Source of the DNA: Albugo candida
Lineage: Eukaryota; Oomycota; Peronosporomycetes; Albuginales
Length of the DNA stretch: 64,000 nucleotides
NCBI GenBank assembly: GCA_040437565.1
Contig: JBDOQK010000070.1
Span: forward strand, 82,660-146,659
Direction: 5' to 3'
The notes beneath the pieces are model-generated. The model saw only the letters and a program-made list of their open reading frames with translations. It was not told the origin of the DNA and ran no database searches. Positions 44,234-55,043 of this stretch are shown here, one piece after another. How positions within the stretch are numbered: position 1 is the stretch's first letter; every line of letters begins with the position of its first letter. Both the position numbers and the translations under genes were made by a program.

Positions 44234-47116
44234 CTACCATGGTGACAGTACATTCCAATTCACCATAATCATGTACCGACGTGGCAATGCCGTGAGGATA
44301 TCAAGTGATAGCCAAAAATCGGACAAAATGCATCGTGTGATCTCCATTTCATGAAGTGTCCAGGTGTTGGGTGAAGCCGTACTGGGATCAAGTATAAATT
44401 GTTGTAAAAGCTGAAATCGTTGTTTCGTCATTTGTGCTGCGATAGTGGGAGCCTGTAATCCACCTTTTGAATGAGCTAGGTATACAAATTTCGACTTGAT
44501 CAGTTGAGCGTGTGTTGAATCTCTATAATACTTCCGACTCAACAAATCGATTGCGCATCGACTACCGGCATCGAAATAAATGTTGAGGAATGTTCAAATG
44601 AGGGTTAATATGTCAGAAATGATCAAACCATTGTTGTGCCACCAATAATCTTTCACGAGCAGTTTTGGCTAGACAAAACCACTCCCGGAATCTACCATAA
44701 AAACAATCCTTTAATTCAATTATCAGATCACCAACGGGTGATTGGCTGAAAGAAATTCTCAAGTATTTCACCGACTCGCTCGGTAAGAGTAATATCACTT
44801 TTGCAAACGGTTGCCATACTTGATGTCCATTTAGTGATGGCAAAGCTGACTTGGACACTTTGCACCTGAGCCATCGCGATACTCCTGGATGACCTCGAAC
44901 TGTGCCTCCACTCCAATGAGCGAAGACGGTAATAATGCCGAGTCGTCCGCGAAAAACAAACTCGTTGATTTATCCGTTGGCGCGATGCGTATTTCTGGTC
45001 CTTGGTTCCCCCGCAAGAAATTTCCCAAAGTTTTATTGTCATGAGGCAAACATCAGCTATAAATGCTTCTGACAACGCGATGAGGACATTGGGCGACTTT
45101 ACTAGAAATCGTAGACATACGTTCGAAGGCACTGAGTTCGTTGATTTGTCTCATTGAGCAATTGCTGAGAGAAAGAAAAATGCGGAGAGTGGATCACCCT
45201 GTTTCACATCACTCTCCTCGACGGAGTGATTTTCGGTGAAAGCGTTCCAATCAACAATAGCGATATATTCGAATTGGTGTACAGAAGCTTTGTCTACTAG
45301 ACGAACGAATCCCCACAATTCACTTTCGACATAACCGCAAACATGTACGACGAATCCACTCTATTATACGCTTTGTCAAAATGGATAATCGTTTCTTATG
45401 CTTCTTCACCACGATGAGAGACCAGATCCTATAGGTCACTCATGTATCGAATGTGATGGTGGATCGAGCATTCTCGCAGAAATGATTTTTATTTCTCGTG
45501 GACCAATTCCGAAAGCACCTGCTGACGTCGGTGCGCGATGACCATCGACACCCCTATCACATCCACGCATATCGATGCAACAGGACAATAGTTCCCAGGA
45601 TCGACACGGGTTCCATTTCTATAAAGCAAGGTGATTGCTGAAGTACGTTGAGAATGCAGCAACGAGCTTCGGCGAAATTGATGTCGAAAACAGTTTGCAG
45701 ATATTCGCGAAACACACTCGGAGCGAGTTGGTAAAATGCTGCTNNNNNNNNNNNNNNNNNNNNNNNNNNNNNNNNNNNNNNNNNNNNNNNNNNNNNNNNN
45801 NNNNNNNNNNNNNNNNNNNNNNNNNNNNNNNNNNNNNNNNNNNCCAGGATCGACACGGGTTCCATTTCTATAAAGCAAGGTGATTGCTGAAGTACGTTGA
45901 GAATGCAGCAACGAGCTTCGGCGAAATTGATGTCGAAAACAGTTTGCAGATATTCGCGAAACACACTCGGAGCGAGTTGGTAAAATGCTGCTAGCAATCC
46001 GTCCATTCCGGGTGATGAATGTCCACCCATATGTTTAATTGCTACTAACATCTTCAGTTTCGTTAATGGATCGGACAAAATGTATTCATCTAAGCTGGTT
46101 AATGTTTTTAACGTCGATTGAATTAATGTTTGTTACTGTGTCGCACATGGAGGCACAGGAATTCCAGCTGAAGTGTGTTGATTCCCATTATACTACCCCA
46201 GTGATATGTAAATTGAAGAGTGATATCAATAGGATTCTTTGACACTAGTCCGTTAAGAAGTATAAATTCTTCCAAGTTCTAGATGACATGTTGAGACTAC
46301 TGGTTCCAAGAAGTGGTGATATGATTGCTCCATATTATTCTCTGATAGTCGAACATGGAATCTTAGTTATATTTGAACGAGCTTCTCATTCGTTTGTGAT
46401 AGGAGCAAAGAGCTTCCTGGTGCATCTTTTTTCTTGATCTTGATTCGATTGTCAGATTGCTGCCGCAGCTTCCTACAAGGAAGCTTGAGCTTGCCTAACG
46501 TCAGAGTCTTCTTGGCGACGGAGCTTCTTTTGAATTTGCTATGATAAATTCTTTATTCACTTCTTCCAACTCTCCCAGTCTTTTCCAGGATGAGAAAAAA
46601 CACGAAGCATTTCCAAGATACGATTTGAATCCTCCTAAACCGCTTCTTTGATTACTAGATAGTCGGATAATGATATGGGACATTTCCAGTAAACATGACC
46701 TTGGAGTTGAGCTAGATTGGCGAACTTTAAAATATGAGCCAGATGATCACCGTGTGAGTGAGGGAGACGTAACTGGAAATTGACCGGAAAAGAGGTTCCG
46801 ACAGAAGGATCTAGTCCAGCCAGTTTTTTCTTTATTGAGGGCCGGTATAGAAGTGTGCTTCGAGATGATTTTGAGGCCAAGTCATCCAGAAAAATCAAGT
46901 TGAAGCCATTCCAAACATGAGCCGACTTGGCCAGTATCTATATACACCACTGAAACAGTACAAACTGAGACACAACGTTGTATTCAGATCTTCACAAACG
47001 AAGTGCGTTGAGTTGTTGCAAACGATCCCGTTAAAAGTTGATAGGTATAGGGTTTCGCTCCGTCGGATGTTGTCTAGATGGACAAGAGCTCCAAGTATCT
47101 CCAAACGTACTACCAA
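44234..47116 (-). mobile_element. Degenerate LINE copy with most of ORF2
   Basis: Reading down the minus strand: an endonuclease-like piece near 47000 (FVCEDLNTTL, resembling the GDFN box); linker pieces 46898-46500; the reverse transcriptase start (SSPGMDGLLAAFYQLAPS, about 46020); ITLLYRNGTRVDPGNYCPVA (45630-45560); HFDKAYNRVDSSYM (about 45380); VKQGDPLSAFFFLSAI (about 45200); the catalytic FADDSALL (about 44960); VKYLRISFSQSP (about 44760); and a C-terminal SKGGLQAPTIAAQM (about 44480). This is the order of an L1/Tad-like ORF2. Many stops and frame changes show it is dead. Bases 45595-45743 equal 45844-45992 around the N run 45744-45843. Confidence 0.82.
45595..45992. repeat. Contig-end overlap around a 100-N gap inside the LINE (149 bp each side)
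   Basis: Bases 45595-45743 and 45844-45992 match and flank the N run 45744-45843, as at the other overlap gaps. Confidence 0.92.
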
Positions 47117-48732
47117 AGATCGGGCTTATACGAAGACATTGATAAGAGCTTGTACGATTTCATAATCACCGTTTATTCGTGCCCGAACGGGATGAGAAAG
47201 AAGACTTCTCGAATCACTGAAAAAAATATGATTGGGGAAGATAAGTGAAAGTGAAAAGTCTCCAGGTATTGGCGGTCGCGAAAATATAATCCTTGTACGC
47301 AACAATAGCGTATTTCGGAAGTCCTAGATTTGTCGTCAAGCCTCAAACAGTTGCATAATAGCTCGCAAGTGCGCTTGAGCATTTCCAACTGGCACTTGGC
47401 CTTTTTTGGCCTTATCCTTGCGGATCCTTCTTGCCCCGATATCTTGGCCGTGGTCGATCTTACTGACAGGTTTAACTGGTCGCGAGATGGTTGAATATTA
47501 ATCAATTTACTGAAATTGTTTCAACGTTTAAAAAAAAGGAATATCTTCACCAGTGAAAGATAATTAATAATGGGAACCGTTAAAATCTCTGGATTGCTTT
47601 CGGTAAAACCCCCTCAATTTGATATGATTGAGTAATTTTTATGATTGCATACTGCTAACGTAAGCCTAGGTAAGAGACAATAAGATTGAGAAAAGCTTAC
47701 AAGGTAACCATCTAATCACTAGCCAGGCCGATTCCCATCAGCATTCGTGGCTGCATCAACCAGCACGCATGGGCAGTCAGTACGTCAAAACGGCAACTAT
47801 GTCCAGTGCGTTACAAGCGGTAGCGAATCGTATACAACTGAGTCTTCGTCGCACATGAAACGCCGTTTGCTATACATCATAATCGGCGCTCCGGCAGCTG
47901 CAAGTGCTCTCCTTGAACCAGTACCTGTGCATCCGTGGGAGACCACCTGGATCGACCCGAAGGAATCAACCATCTGCATCATCGACGCAAAGAAATTCGT
48001 CGAAATTTGAGCTCTTTGCAGCAGCCTTGGATGCACCCATGCAAAGAAGATGCTTTCGTTGCATAAAGGTAGGATACGCCGCACGAAGATGTGGAAGTGC
48101 AACAACAGGACTCACAGGACTCAGTTTACAGAATAGAACATTTCTGTGTTATGCACAATCCGCGTAGTGTGAAATAGTCTAACAAGAATGATCCAACACG
48201 AACAAACGCGAACGCGAACTTAACTGAATGATTGCAAATTGAGCGCAAAATAGGTGACGTTGAAAAATAGCTTGCCGTGCTATCGTATTGTCCCTTGCCT
48301 AGGCTCACGTTAGCAATATGCAATCATAAAAGTACTCAATCATATTGAAACTGACGGGATTTTACCAAAAGCACTCAGAGGCTTTTAACGGTCCCCATTC
48401 ATGATCGGTAATAGACAACCAGGTAAAAGGAGACGGGTGGTTCTATATATTTCGAGGAAGGGTTCGGTGGGTTCCTCGCAATATCAGCCGCGGCATGGGC
48501 CAACGGTAGAGGTGGATACTCGGACGCTATTTCCAGAAGCAACGTGTCAAATCAGGCAGATTTTGTGGGCTATGGTCACTCAAATACGTTGATGTAACGA
48601 CAGGTAGGATTGAAATGTGCATAGAAATCATTGTGTTCGACACAGAGCGGAATTCGGGGAAAATTGGTAGTTTGTATTTAGTATTTATTCTTGGTTTTTA
48701 TACTTTAACAAATCTCTCATCTCACAGAAAAA
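47117..48732. other. Decayed repeat stretch with a gag-like zinc-knuckle relic
   Basis: On the + strand at about 48046-48090 a segment reads RRCFRCIKVGYAARRC, close to a CCHC zinc knuckle of retroelement gag type, next to low-complexity sequence (47747-48010). It is a broken remnant of unknown element family. The minus-strand frame 47173-47505 may belong to the LINE 5' end. No host gene was seen. Confidence 0.4.
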
Positions 48733-48804
48733 GCCCTTATAGCTCAGGGGTAGAGCACTCGCTTCGTAAGCGAAAGGTCGGTGGTTCGATCCCGCCTGGG
48801 GGCT
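48733..48804 (+). tRNA. tRNA-Thr (anticodon CGT)
   Basis: A 72-base cloverleaf without intron. The acceptor arm gccctta pairs with tgggggc (two G-T wobbles) and is followed by the discriminator t. The D arm is agctcaggggtagagc (box A). The anticodon arm ctcgc-ttcgtaa-gcgaa gives loop TTCGTAA and anticodon CGT. The T arm cggtggttcgatcccgcc... contains box B GGTTCGATCCC. The anticodon stem's outer pair is C-A. CCA is not encoded, as expected in a nuclear gene. The neighbouring ORF that overlaps it is a shadow. Confidence 0.93.
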
Positions 48805-49027
48805 GAAAGTTTATTTGTTGACCTACATTGTATGGCATGTCGACAGTTCGTTGTCGTGCGTTGGCGCCTTTACCTTACCTCAAGTCTGTATGACCTTACT
48901 AATGTCGTCATGGCTAAAGTTGTTCAAAAAATAAACAAATTGTACTTCTCTTGTCCTTGTACTTACATTCCTCACCGCTTCGCTCTCGTAGTAGATGACC
49001 AGAGACATACTAAAGTACGAATGCTGT

Positions 49028-49675
49028 TCATTCCTGTCGATCTAGCTGTACTTGGATCGCATCCAGTTGATCCAGAAAGTGGTAAATTGAGCTATGGCTC
49101 ATTTCGAGTTCCAGCACATCATACTATAACAATCCAAGTGAGAAATTCTGTGAAAAGACAATTCAGCGCATACCTTCTGATTGTGGCTATTCTCGGACGT
49201 TATTTGCAAAAAAGCAACCGGTGTGATCTGGTTAGAGCACCATTTATTGCCGACCTCGACGCGCGTTAACCACTCGCTGTTGCTGACAATATCCGTTCGT
49301 CTTAGAGTATCTTCGTTGCATAACAAATGCCTTCCATCTTTCCAAATTTGCTCCAGAATGTCGATTGTTGAAGAACTGAGCTGGAAAAGTTCTCGAATGG
49401 TTTCAAGAGAAGGCACATTGAATACGGTCAAAAACTTCAAAACATCCAAACTCTCCGAGTATAACAGTTTGACGTGACCATCAGTCACATTGAGATCTCG
49501 ATGTAGTTGTAGTGCTTCTACTTCTGTGATAACTTCGCTCTGCGTAATCACATGAGTTAGAAATGAATTCAAATCGCTCTCTTACACAAACATTCGCAGC
49601 CAATTTATTTAACGTAAACATTAGAATTCGATGCAGCTTATCGTCCGCTATGCCATTTAATAAAGACATCGGCAT
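49028..49675 (-). CDS. COMM domain-containing protein (COMMD family)
   Basis: Three minus-strand exons: 49675-49586, 49539-49174 and 49123-49028. Introns are 46 and 50 bases (GTAAGA...TACGCAG; GTATGC...TTATAG), both phase 0, for 183 aa, the usual COMMD length. The C-terminal third is the COMM domain: SEWLTRVEVGNKW, then TPVAFLQITSEN, then across intron 2 YDVLELEMSHSSIYHFLDQL and a closing DAIQVQLDRQE helix. The N-terminal two thirds are helical, as in the family's HN domain. COMMD proteins form the CCC/Commander complex, which with retriever recycles membrane proteins from endosomes. Without intron 2 the frame ends early in a spurious tail. Which of the ten COMMD paralogues it matches cannot be told by eye. 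The start codon lies only 39 bases from the stop of the NELF-B gene upstream on the same strand. Confidence 0.85.
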
Positions 49676-49714
49676 GATGTCACGCGAATGTGGGCGCAGC
49701 TAATATAAAAGTGT

Positions 49715-52561
49715 TCAGACCGTATTGATATTGCTGGTCGGGAACGCTGCAAAAATGCCTTCAAAAGAATCCCGACAGTTCTTAAATGTCTTGCTCCCCC
49801 ACAAACGGGTGTAATACAATTCTTCACGCCAACAAGACTTTAAAAGCCCAAGAATTTGATGTATGTACTGCGAGACGAAAGCAACATTCCACTGGATTGG
49901 TGTGAATTTAGAGAGAAAGATATCTGCAAAAAATATGGTGATCTGCTCGAAGAAACCATACATTTCAAATTCCATATTCACGTAGTCATCATCTGACACG
50001 TTCTTACCATCAGAATTTATCGAAATTCTGGCTGCAACGTCATTCTCAAGTGCCGAAATGGAGTGAGGCAGTAGATCTTCAAGGACACGTAGGTAAAAGT
50101 CATCCACGAATAGTTTCCAGACTTTCGAAGTGCGGATAGAGTGAGCCACATCGGAAGAGCTTCGTTCAACCTCAGTTGTGGCATCATTTACAGATGTGGT
50201 ATCCCCAGCAATGCCTGCTACTGCTTGCGTAATAATAAGCCGAAATTCGCACAAGAAGAACTTGTCATTGACAATTCCACGATCTTCAATTTGCAGCAAG
50301 TGCTTTAAAATTGTGGCGCCAACATCGTAATTAGATTTGTTTTGAATGAGATGCACAATGAATCGCTTCGAGATATCACGGATGGTCGGGCTAGATTGAA
50401 GCAATGGATACCATAGACTCGAATCCAAAAAATCATTGGAAGTTGATGTAATTGACTCAAATGTGCGATCGTTCCCTACACGGTCTTGGATTTTGATAAC
50501 GCGAGCAATCATAGGCAAAAACACACGCATAACAATTAGGCTCGGGGCCCTAACTTGGTAATCATGTTTACGTTGCTTCCGACGTATTGTTGCGAAGTTG
50601 CCGAGCTGCAGTAGCTGAATGCAGCTCTTGCAAACAAGACTATCTGTTGGGAGCTGTTTCTGTTGCCAACAACGATTGAGTTCACGGAAAATGGCTTCAC
50701 ATAAGGCATTCCTTACAAGTGGATCACACATAACCATTGCAATGTCGAATAAGGATGGTTCACAAGTTTGCTCAGCAATCATCCCGATGTTGGAGCTGAG
50801 ATCTTGATGAGGTACAGCACAACTTGATAAATATTCCAGTGTAGTTTCAATACCCATGACTTTTCTCCGTTTGGTAACTTCAAAACGCAATGGGACCCCT
50901 TTCATTATCTGAGTGCTGCGGTCTATCAATTCAGAGCCACGTTTACCGACACGCTTTCCCTCTTTATAGTAAATTGTGGTATCCGAATTGAAGAAGAGAC
51001 AATTTTCAATCATCAGATCGAAATCTTTCCGAAGTGATTCTGCACTTTGATACTGACCATCCGCTGCTTTTCTTCGCATGGTGTATAGATCCATCGGATT
51101 TTGTACAGTTTTGTGATAATTGGGAACTGTGTCGGGAACCGGATCAGCAAATATGCGATGATGGTCAATTTTTGATATCTTTTCAACTAAAGAAGTCATT
51201 GAGCTGGGTGAAGGAGCGCTCCGTATGAGCTCGAAATAATCGTCTTCGTCGATATAGTCGGTGTTGTAAGTCCGAGTCTTTTGAGATGATGGTGATTCTT
51301 CCGACTTAAGCTCTTTGATAGCATTCTGGATATCAAGTAATTGCTGGTCGTCGATTCTAGCTTCTTCAGTGTGGACCCGCAATAATCTGTCCAAATTCCA
51401 GGAGAATTTATGAATAGGTTCAGCCTTTGCCCCGAGTTTGTCTCGATTCAAGTTAGAAACATCGAATCGCATCGCGCCTAAAAACGGTAGATATTCCTTA
51501 CTTGCTTTCGCGTGTAGATCTTTGCCAAGAGATTTTACGGTTTTAATACGTTCTTTCCAAATTTTCAAAGTATCAAGATACAGTTGCCTCGAATCAACAA
51601 TCATATCCATGAGTTGTGATAATGCTTTACTCGATTTTCGGCGTTCTTCGAAAGAGAAGTGCGCTTTTCTGCTCACCAACCGACTTCCTCCGTTCGATTC
51701 AATTGCATGGATATGATCAACGCACAAGCTTTCCACGTATTGAGTCATGTCGAACAGTGTGTGTGTTTGATTTTGGTTTTGATTGCGTCGGGTCAGTAAA
51801 AGAGTGTTCCATTCACTGATATACTCATTTATGATTGCATTTACAAACTCCCTCCACTGATTCATGTCAACATGCATGATCTTACGACGAACAACTACTG
51901 GAAGTTCTGCCAGTAATTTCCGATTCTCTGTTAATTGATGCAGAAATATTGGTGGTGTGTACTCCTGACGTGACAATATTGCAATGACAAGAGACCGTAG
52001 CTCACGAAATTCAATGTAAGGAAATGTTTTGTCTAATAGTGACTGCAGTTGTTGTTCGTCCAATTGATTTATGCGCAAGTGTAGCTCATTGAGTAATTTC
52101 TGCAACAAGTACGTGTAAGCTTCCGATTTGGAAACTTGTAAAAGGCTGAGGAGATGTATGGCTGGAAGAAGCGGTTGCCGATCAAATGCATCGACATTCG
52201 ATTCGTTGTCTGTATTTCCTTCAGTATGTTCGTTTGCACGCTTGTAAGCTTCCTGCGTGTCATTTGTGCATACTTTCAGTTTTCGCGATGAATGAAGGGG
52301 AGGTATACCATAAGACTTTTGAAACTGCAATATTGCGTCGCCCGGATCTGGTGCGGTGCTCAGCAACTCTTTCAATTTGATGGCTCCTTGCGCACCTAGA
52401 AGAAGTTTGGAGATATCAATGCTGGCAGCAGCACCAGCCTTGGTTCTATACGAATTAGAGTGCCTTTTTCTATCCTTATTGGCATTGATAAATTGAGGTG
52501 AGGGAATGACGTCAATTGGTAGTTTGAGCTTTAGTTTGATGCCTTCGTTCTTAGCGGACAT
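49715..52561 (-). CDS. NELFB: NELF-B (COBRA1) homologue with an inserted bromodomain
   Basis: A single minus-strand exon. The start at 52561 (MSAKNEGIKLKLKLP) gives 948 aa; an upstream ATG at 52621 would add a 20-residue basic hydrophobic stretch. Human NELF-B is 580 aa. Matches by memory of the family: LKELLSTAPDPGDAILQFQ near residue 65, PIHKFSWNLDRLLR (NELF-B DPCHKFTWCLDACIR) near 385, FDIAMVMCDPLVRNAL (GDLSMILCDPFAINTL) near 605 and RVFLPMIARVI (TRFLPMLMSFL) further on. Between the second and third of these blocks sits a complete bromodomain, residues about 440-545: FADPVPDTVPNYHKTVQNPM (ZA loop) and ENCLFFNSDTTIYY, with the acetyl-lysine Asn (525) present. NELF holds RNA polymerase II in promoter-proximal pause in animals. 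Here acetyl-histone reading is probably added. It neighbours the COMMD gene on the same strand. Confidence 0.88.
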   Translation of the reverse strand: MSAKNEGIKLKLKLPIDVIPSPQFINANKDRKRHSNSYRTKAGAAASIDISKLLLGAQGAIKLKELLSTAPDPGDAILQFQKSYGIPPLHSSRKLKVCTNDTQEAYKRANEHTEGNTDNESNVDAFDRQPLLPAIHLLSLLQVSKSEAYTYLLQKLLNELHLRINQLDEQQLQSLLDKTFPYIEFRELRSLVIAILSRQEYTPPIFLHQLTENRKLLAELPVVVRRKIMHVDMNQWREFVNAIINEYISEWNTLLLTRRNQNQNQTHTLFDMTQYVESLCVDHIHAIESNGGSRLVSRKAHFSFEERRKSSKALSQLMDMIVDSRQLYLDTLKIWKERIKTVKSLGKDLHAKASKEYLPFLGAMRFDVSNLNRDKLGAKAEPIHKFSWNLDRLLRVHTEEARIDDQQLLDIQNAIKELKSEESPSSQKTRTYNTDYIDEDDYFELIRSAPSPSSMTSLVEKISKIDHHRIFADPVPDTVPNYHKTVQNPMDLYTMRRKAADGQYQSAESLRKDFDLMIENCLFFNSDTTIYYKEGKRVGKRGSELIDRSTQIMKGVPLRFEVTKRRKVMGIETTLEYLSSCAVPHQDLSSNIGMIAEQTCEPSLFDIAMVMCDPLVRNALCEAIFRELNRCWQQKQLPTDSLVCKSCIQLLQLGNFATIRRKQRKHDYQVRAPSLIVMRVFLPMIARVIKIQDRVGNDRTFESITSTSNDFLDSSLWYPLLQSSPTIRDISKRFIVHLIQNKSNYDVGATILKHLLQIEDRGIVNDKFFLCEFRLIITQAVAGIAGDTTSVNDATTEVERSSSDVAHSIRTSKVWKLFVDDFYLRVLEDLLPHSISALENDVAARISINSDGKNVSDDDYVNMEFEMYGFFEQITIFFADIFLSKFTPIQWNVAFVSQYIHQILGLLKSCWREELYYTRLWGSKTFKNCRDSFEGIFAAFPTSNINTV

Positions 52562-52621
52562 AGCGATATATCGCAATAATTTATATATAATATTATGGCG
52601 AATAGCCCGCAGCAATTTCAA

Positions 52622-53309
52622 ATCCTATTTTCATTGATGCGGTTGCTGCTGCCGTGCTTACATCGCTGATGTATCGTTTGTTACGGTAGATTACCATCAG
52701 AAAAATACAAAATCTGGCACTGAATTATTCTGCACTCGATAGGCTGATCTATTACCTCACAGACAAGCAAAGATAATGTGCTTGTTCTTTTAACATAGTT
52801 TTACGCTTGTTGAACGATAGAATTAATCGAATGCTAAGTATGGCCATCCGCTCTGCAACTAACACTATTTTTGAATGATATGTGCTCTAAAAGAGTAAGC
52901 CATTGTGATGTTTAACGTTGTCAGTCAATTGCCACAAAATCAATCAACGCAAATCATCTTTACGTAACTCTTTTACGTAACTCTTTCAGTACCGGCACTT
53001 GTTATGCCACCTTCTATTGCTTTATTAATACACAGCGCATCAAATTCAGTGCTCAGATAAGATTGATTAGCACGACAATTGATTTCAAGTAACAAGGCTA
53101 TGTAGATGCAATGTCGAGCTCACCCATGCATATCATGTAGAGATAGTAGATATAATATATATATTATTGATGTCCTAGCGCAAGACCTCGTGGTCGCATG
53201 AGACGGTCGATATATAAGAGCATGCAGTAAATAAATAGATCTAGGACACCCAATAAAAACGGGTTTCCAACAGGCTGTGAGACTTTGCTCTTTTCGATCC
53301 GTGTAGAAC
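52622..53309. other. Divergent intergenic region
   Basis: Lies between the minus-strand NELF-B gene and the + strand lactone dehydrogenase gene, so it probably holds both promoters. A tctttacgtaact direct repeat occurs near 52969 and 52985, and TATATA tracts near 53150 and 53210. No coding frame is credible. Confidence 0.45.
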
Positions 53310-55007
53310 ATGTGGCGACGCATATGTACCCGCGCATCTCTCAAGTATACTCGCTTTCCACGCCTGGAAGTGTTCCGACTGACTTCCTCATCGATAAAAT
53401 TACAGCAGAAGGCCGCATTATGTAAAAGTACTATGGCTATACTTTGTGTTGGGTGTGTGATAGGCAATTGCATATGCCGCACTGAGGAACAAGAAGAAAA
53501 GGTAGAACACTTTTTGTCGAATTGGTCGTGTACACACGAATGCCAGCCTAGAGCGTTGTATGAGCCAGAAAATGTTGCAGAACTCAAATCAATCCTACAG
53601 ATTCATCACGCACAAGGGAAGAAGATTCGATGTGTAGGAGCGGGGATATCTCCAAACGGAATCGGTTTCTCATCAAAAGTGAAGTATCCAAAAGAGGATG
53701 TCACTTTGTATCACGAAGACATGGTCTCTGTGGCTTCTCTTGACAAAGTGCTAAATGTGGACACTTCGAATAACTGCGTTACTGTAGAAACAGGGATCAA
53801 GGTGGATTGTCTGCTGGAACATTTACGGTCGCACGGTCTGACTCTTAAGAATGTTGCATCTATTCGTGACCAGCAAATTGGTGGATTGCTGCAATCTGGG
53901 TGCCACGGTACAGGAGCCAAAATCCCACCTATGGATGCACAAATAGAGGAAATGATTTTGTTGACACCTGGTGAAGGAGAAATCACTTTAAGCGCTTCAA
54001 AACAACCGGAAGTATTTGCTCTTGCGAAATGTGGTCTGGGAGCTTTGGGAATTTTGACAAAAGTTACTCTTCAGTGTGTCCCGGTGCATTATCTTATTGA
54101 GAAGACGATAGTCATCAATGTGGAACAGATACGACAGCATCATACTGAATGGCTTACCGAGTTTCAACATCTAAGGTACATGTGGATTCCATACACAGAT
54201 TGCGCCGTTGTTGTTCAATGCAAGCAAATATCACTCGAAGAAATGCTAGATTTGGAAAAGTTCAACGCTAAATTTCCATCATCAAGCATAGATATGTCCG
54301 AGCGTTTAGCCCCAGCACAAAAACTATATCGAAATTGTTGCGGTGACAGAGCGGATCCAACGTATACAAATTGGGATTTTTTTACTATGCGTGACCAACT
54401 GATCGCACTCGATCCTTTGAATAAGGAACATATCAAGCTTGTTAACGAAATTGAGATGAAATTCTGGAAGCTTGGAGAGGGCTATCGAATTGGCCTGTCG
54501 GACAATATTATTTCCTTTGACTGTGGTGGTCAACAACTAGTGCACGAAATAGCATTTCCTGTATACGACATGAATGACATTGATTGTGTCGCAGAAATCT
54601 TGCAGGAAGTTGATCGAGCCAACATACCCTGTCCTGCACCTATTGAACAACGATGGTCTGCGCCAAGTACCTCTTCAATGAGCCCAGCTTCATCGTCGGA
54701 TCCAAACCAGGTTTTTTGCTGGATCGGCACGATCATGTACTTACCAACAAGTGAAATAAATTCACGCAAAGCGATCACAAAGCAATTTGGAGAATATAAT
54801 GAAATTGTGCGGAACGTAAAGGATCGCTATAATGGATTTGAGCATTGGGCGAAATTAGAGTGGCCAGAAGATGAGGAGAAACGAAGAAAATTACAGGAAA
54901 AGTTTCGAGCGCGATATCCATTAGATAGTTTCAGAAAAGCTCGCGATACTTTGGATCCCAAACATATATTATCGAACGAATTTGTCGATCGTCTGCTGGA
55001 GCTTTGA
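53310..55007 (+). CDS. GLDH: L-galactono-1,4-lactone dehydrogenase (ascorbate biosynthesis)
   Basis: A single exon of 565 codons. The first about 50 residues are basic and hydroxylated (MWRRICTRASLKYTRFPR), as in a mitochondrial presequence, followed by a hydrophobic stretch (MAILCVGCVIGNCIC). An FAD_binding_4 domain covers about 70-255, with KIRCVGAGISPNGIGFSS matching the GLDH signature, then GGLLQSGCHGTGA. The ALO-type C-terminal domain (about 270-560) ends with the family's HWAKLEW box near residue 510 and LDPKHILSNEF. The enzyme oxidises L-galactono-1,4-lactone to ascorbate and passes electrons to cytochrome c in the mitochondrial intermembrane space. Relatives (gulonolactone oxidase, arabinonolactone oxidase) share the fold; the SPNGIG motif favours GLDH. 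The VPS25 gene begins 36 bases after its stop, on the same strand. Confidence 0.92.
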   Translation: MWRRICTRASLKYTRFPRLEVFRLTSSSIKLQQKAALCKSTMAILCVGCVIGNCICRTEEQEEKVEHFLSNWSCTHECQPRALYEPENVAELKSILQIHHAQGKKIRCVGAGISPNGIGFSSKVKYPKEDVTLYHEDMVSVASLDKVLNVDTSNNCVTVETGIKVDCLLEHLRSHGLTLKNVASIRDQQIGGLLQSGCHGTGAKIPPMDAQIEEMILLTPGEGEITLSASKQPEVFALAKCGLGALGILTKVTLQCVPVHYLIEKTIVINVEQIRQHHTEWLTEFQHLRYMWIPYTDCAVVVQCKQISLEEMLDLEKFNAKFPSSSIDMSERLAPAQKLYRNCCGDRADPTYTNWDFFTMRDQLIALDPLNKEHIKLVNEIEMKFWKLGEGYRIGLSDNIISFDCGGQQLVHEIAFPVYDMNDIDCVAEILQEVDRANIPCPAPIEQRWSAPSTSSMSPASSSDPNQVFCWIGTIMYLPTSEINSRKAITKQFGEYNEIVRNVKDRYNGFEHWAKLEWPEDEEKRRKLQEKFRARYPLDSFRKARDTLDPKHILSNEFVDRLLEL

Positions 55008-55043
55008 TAACCCATTCTGTGATATTCAGTAGTGCTTTTAACC

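Noticed and set aside
48615-49269. Plus-strand frames over the tRNA and the COMMD gene
   Set aside because: One runs through a good tRNA cloverleaf, the other is antisense to a spliced gene with a recognised domain.
52562-52621. 20-residue N-terminal extension of NELF-B
   Set aside because: Basic, hydrophobic and unlike the family start; the next ATG at 52561 begins the charged KLKLKLP-type region. It remains possible.
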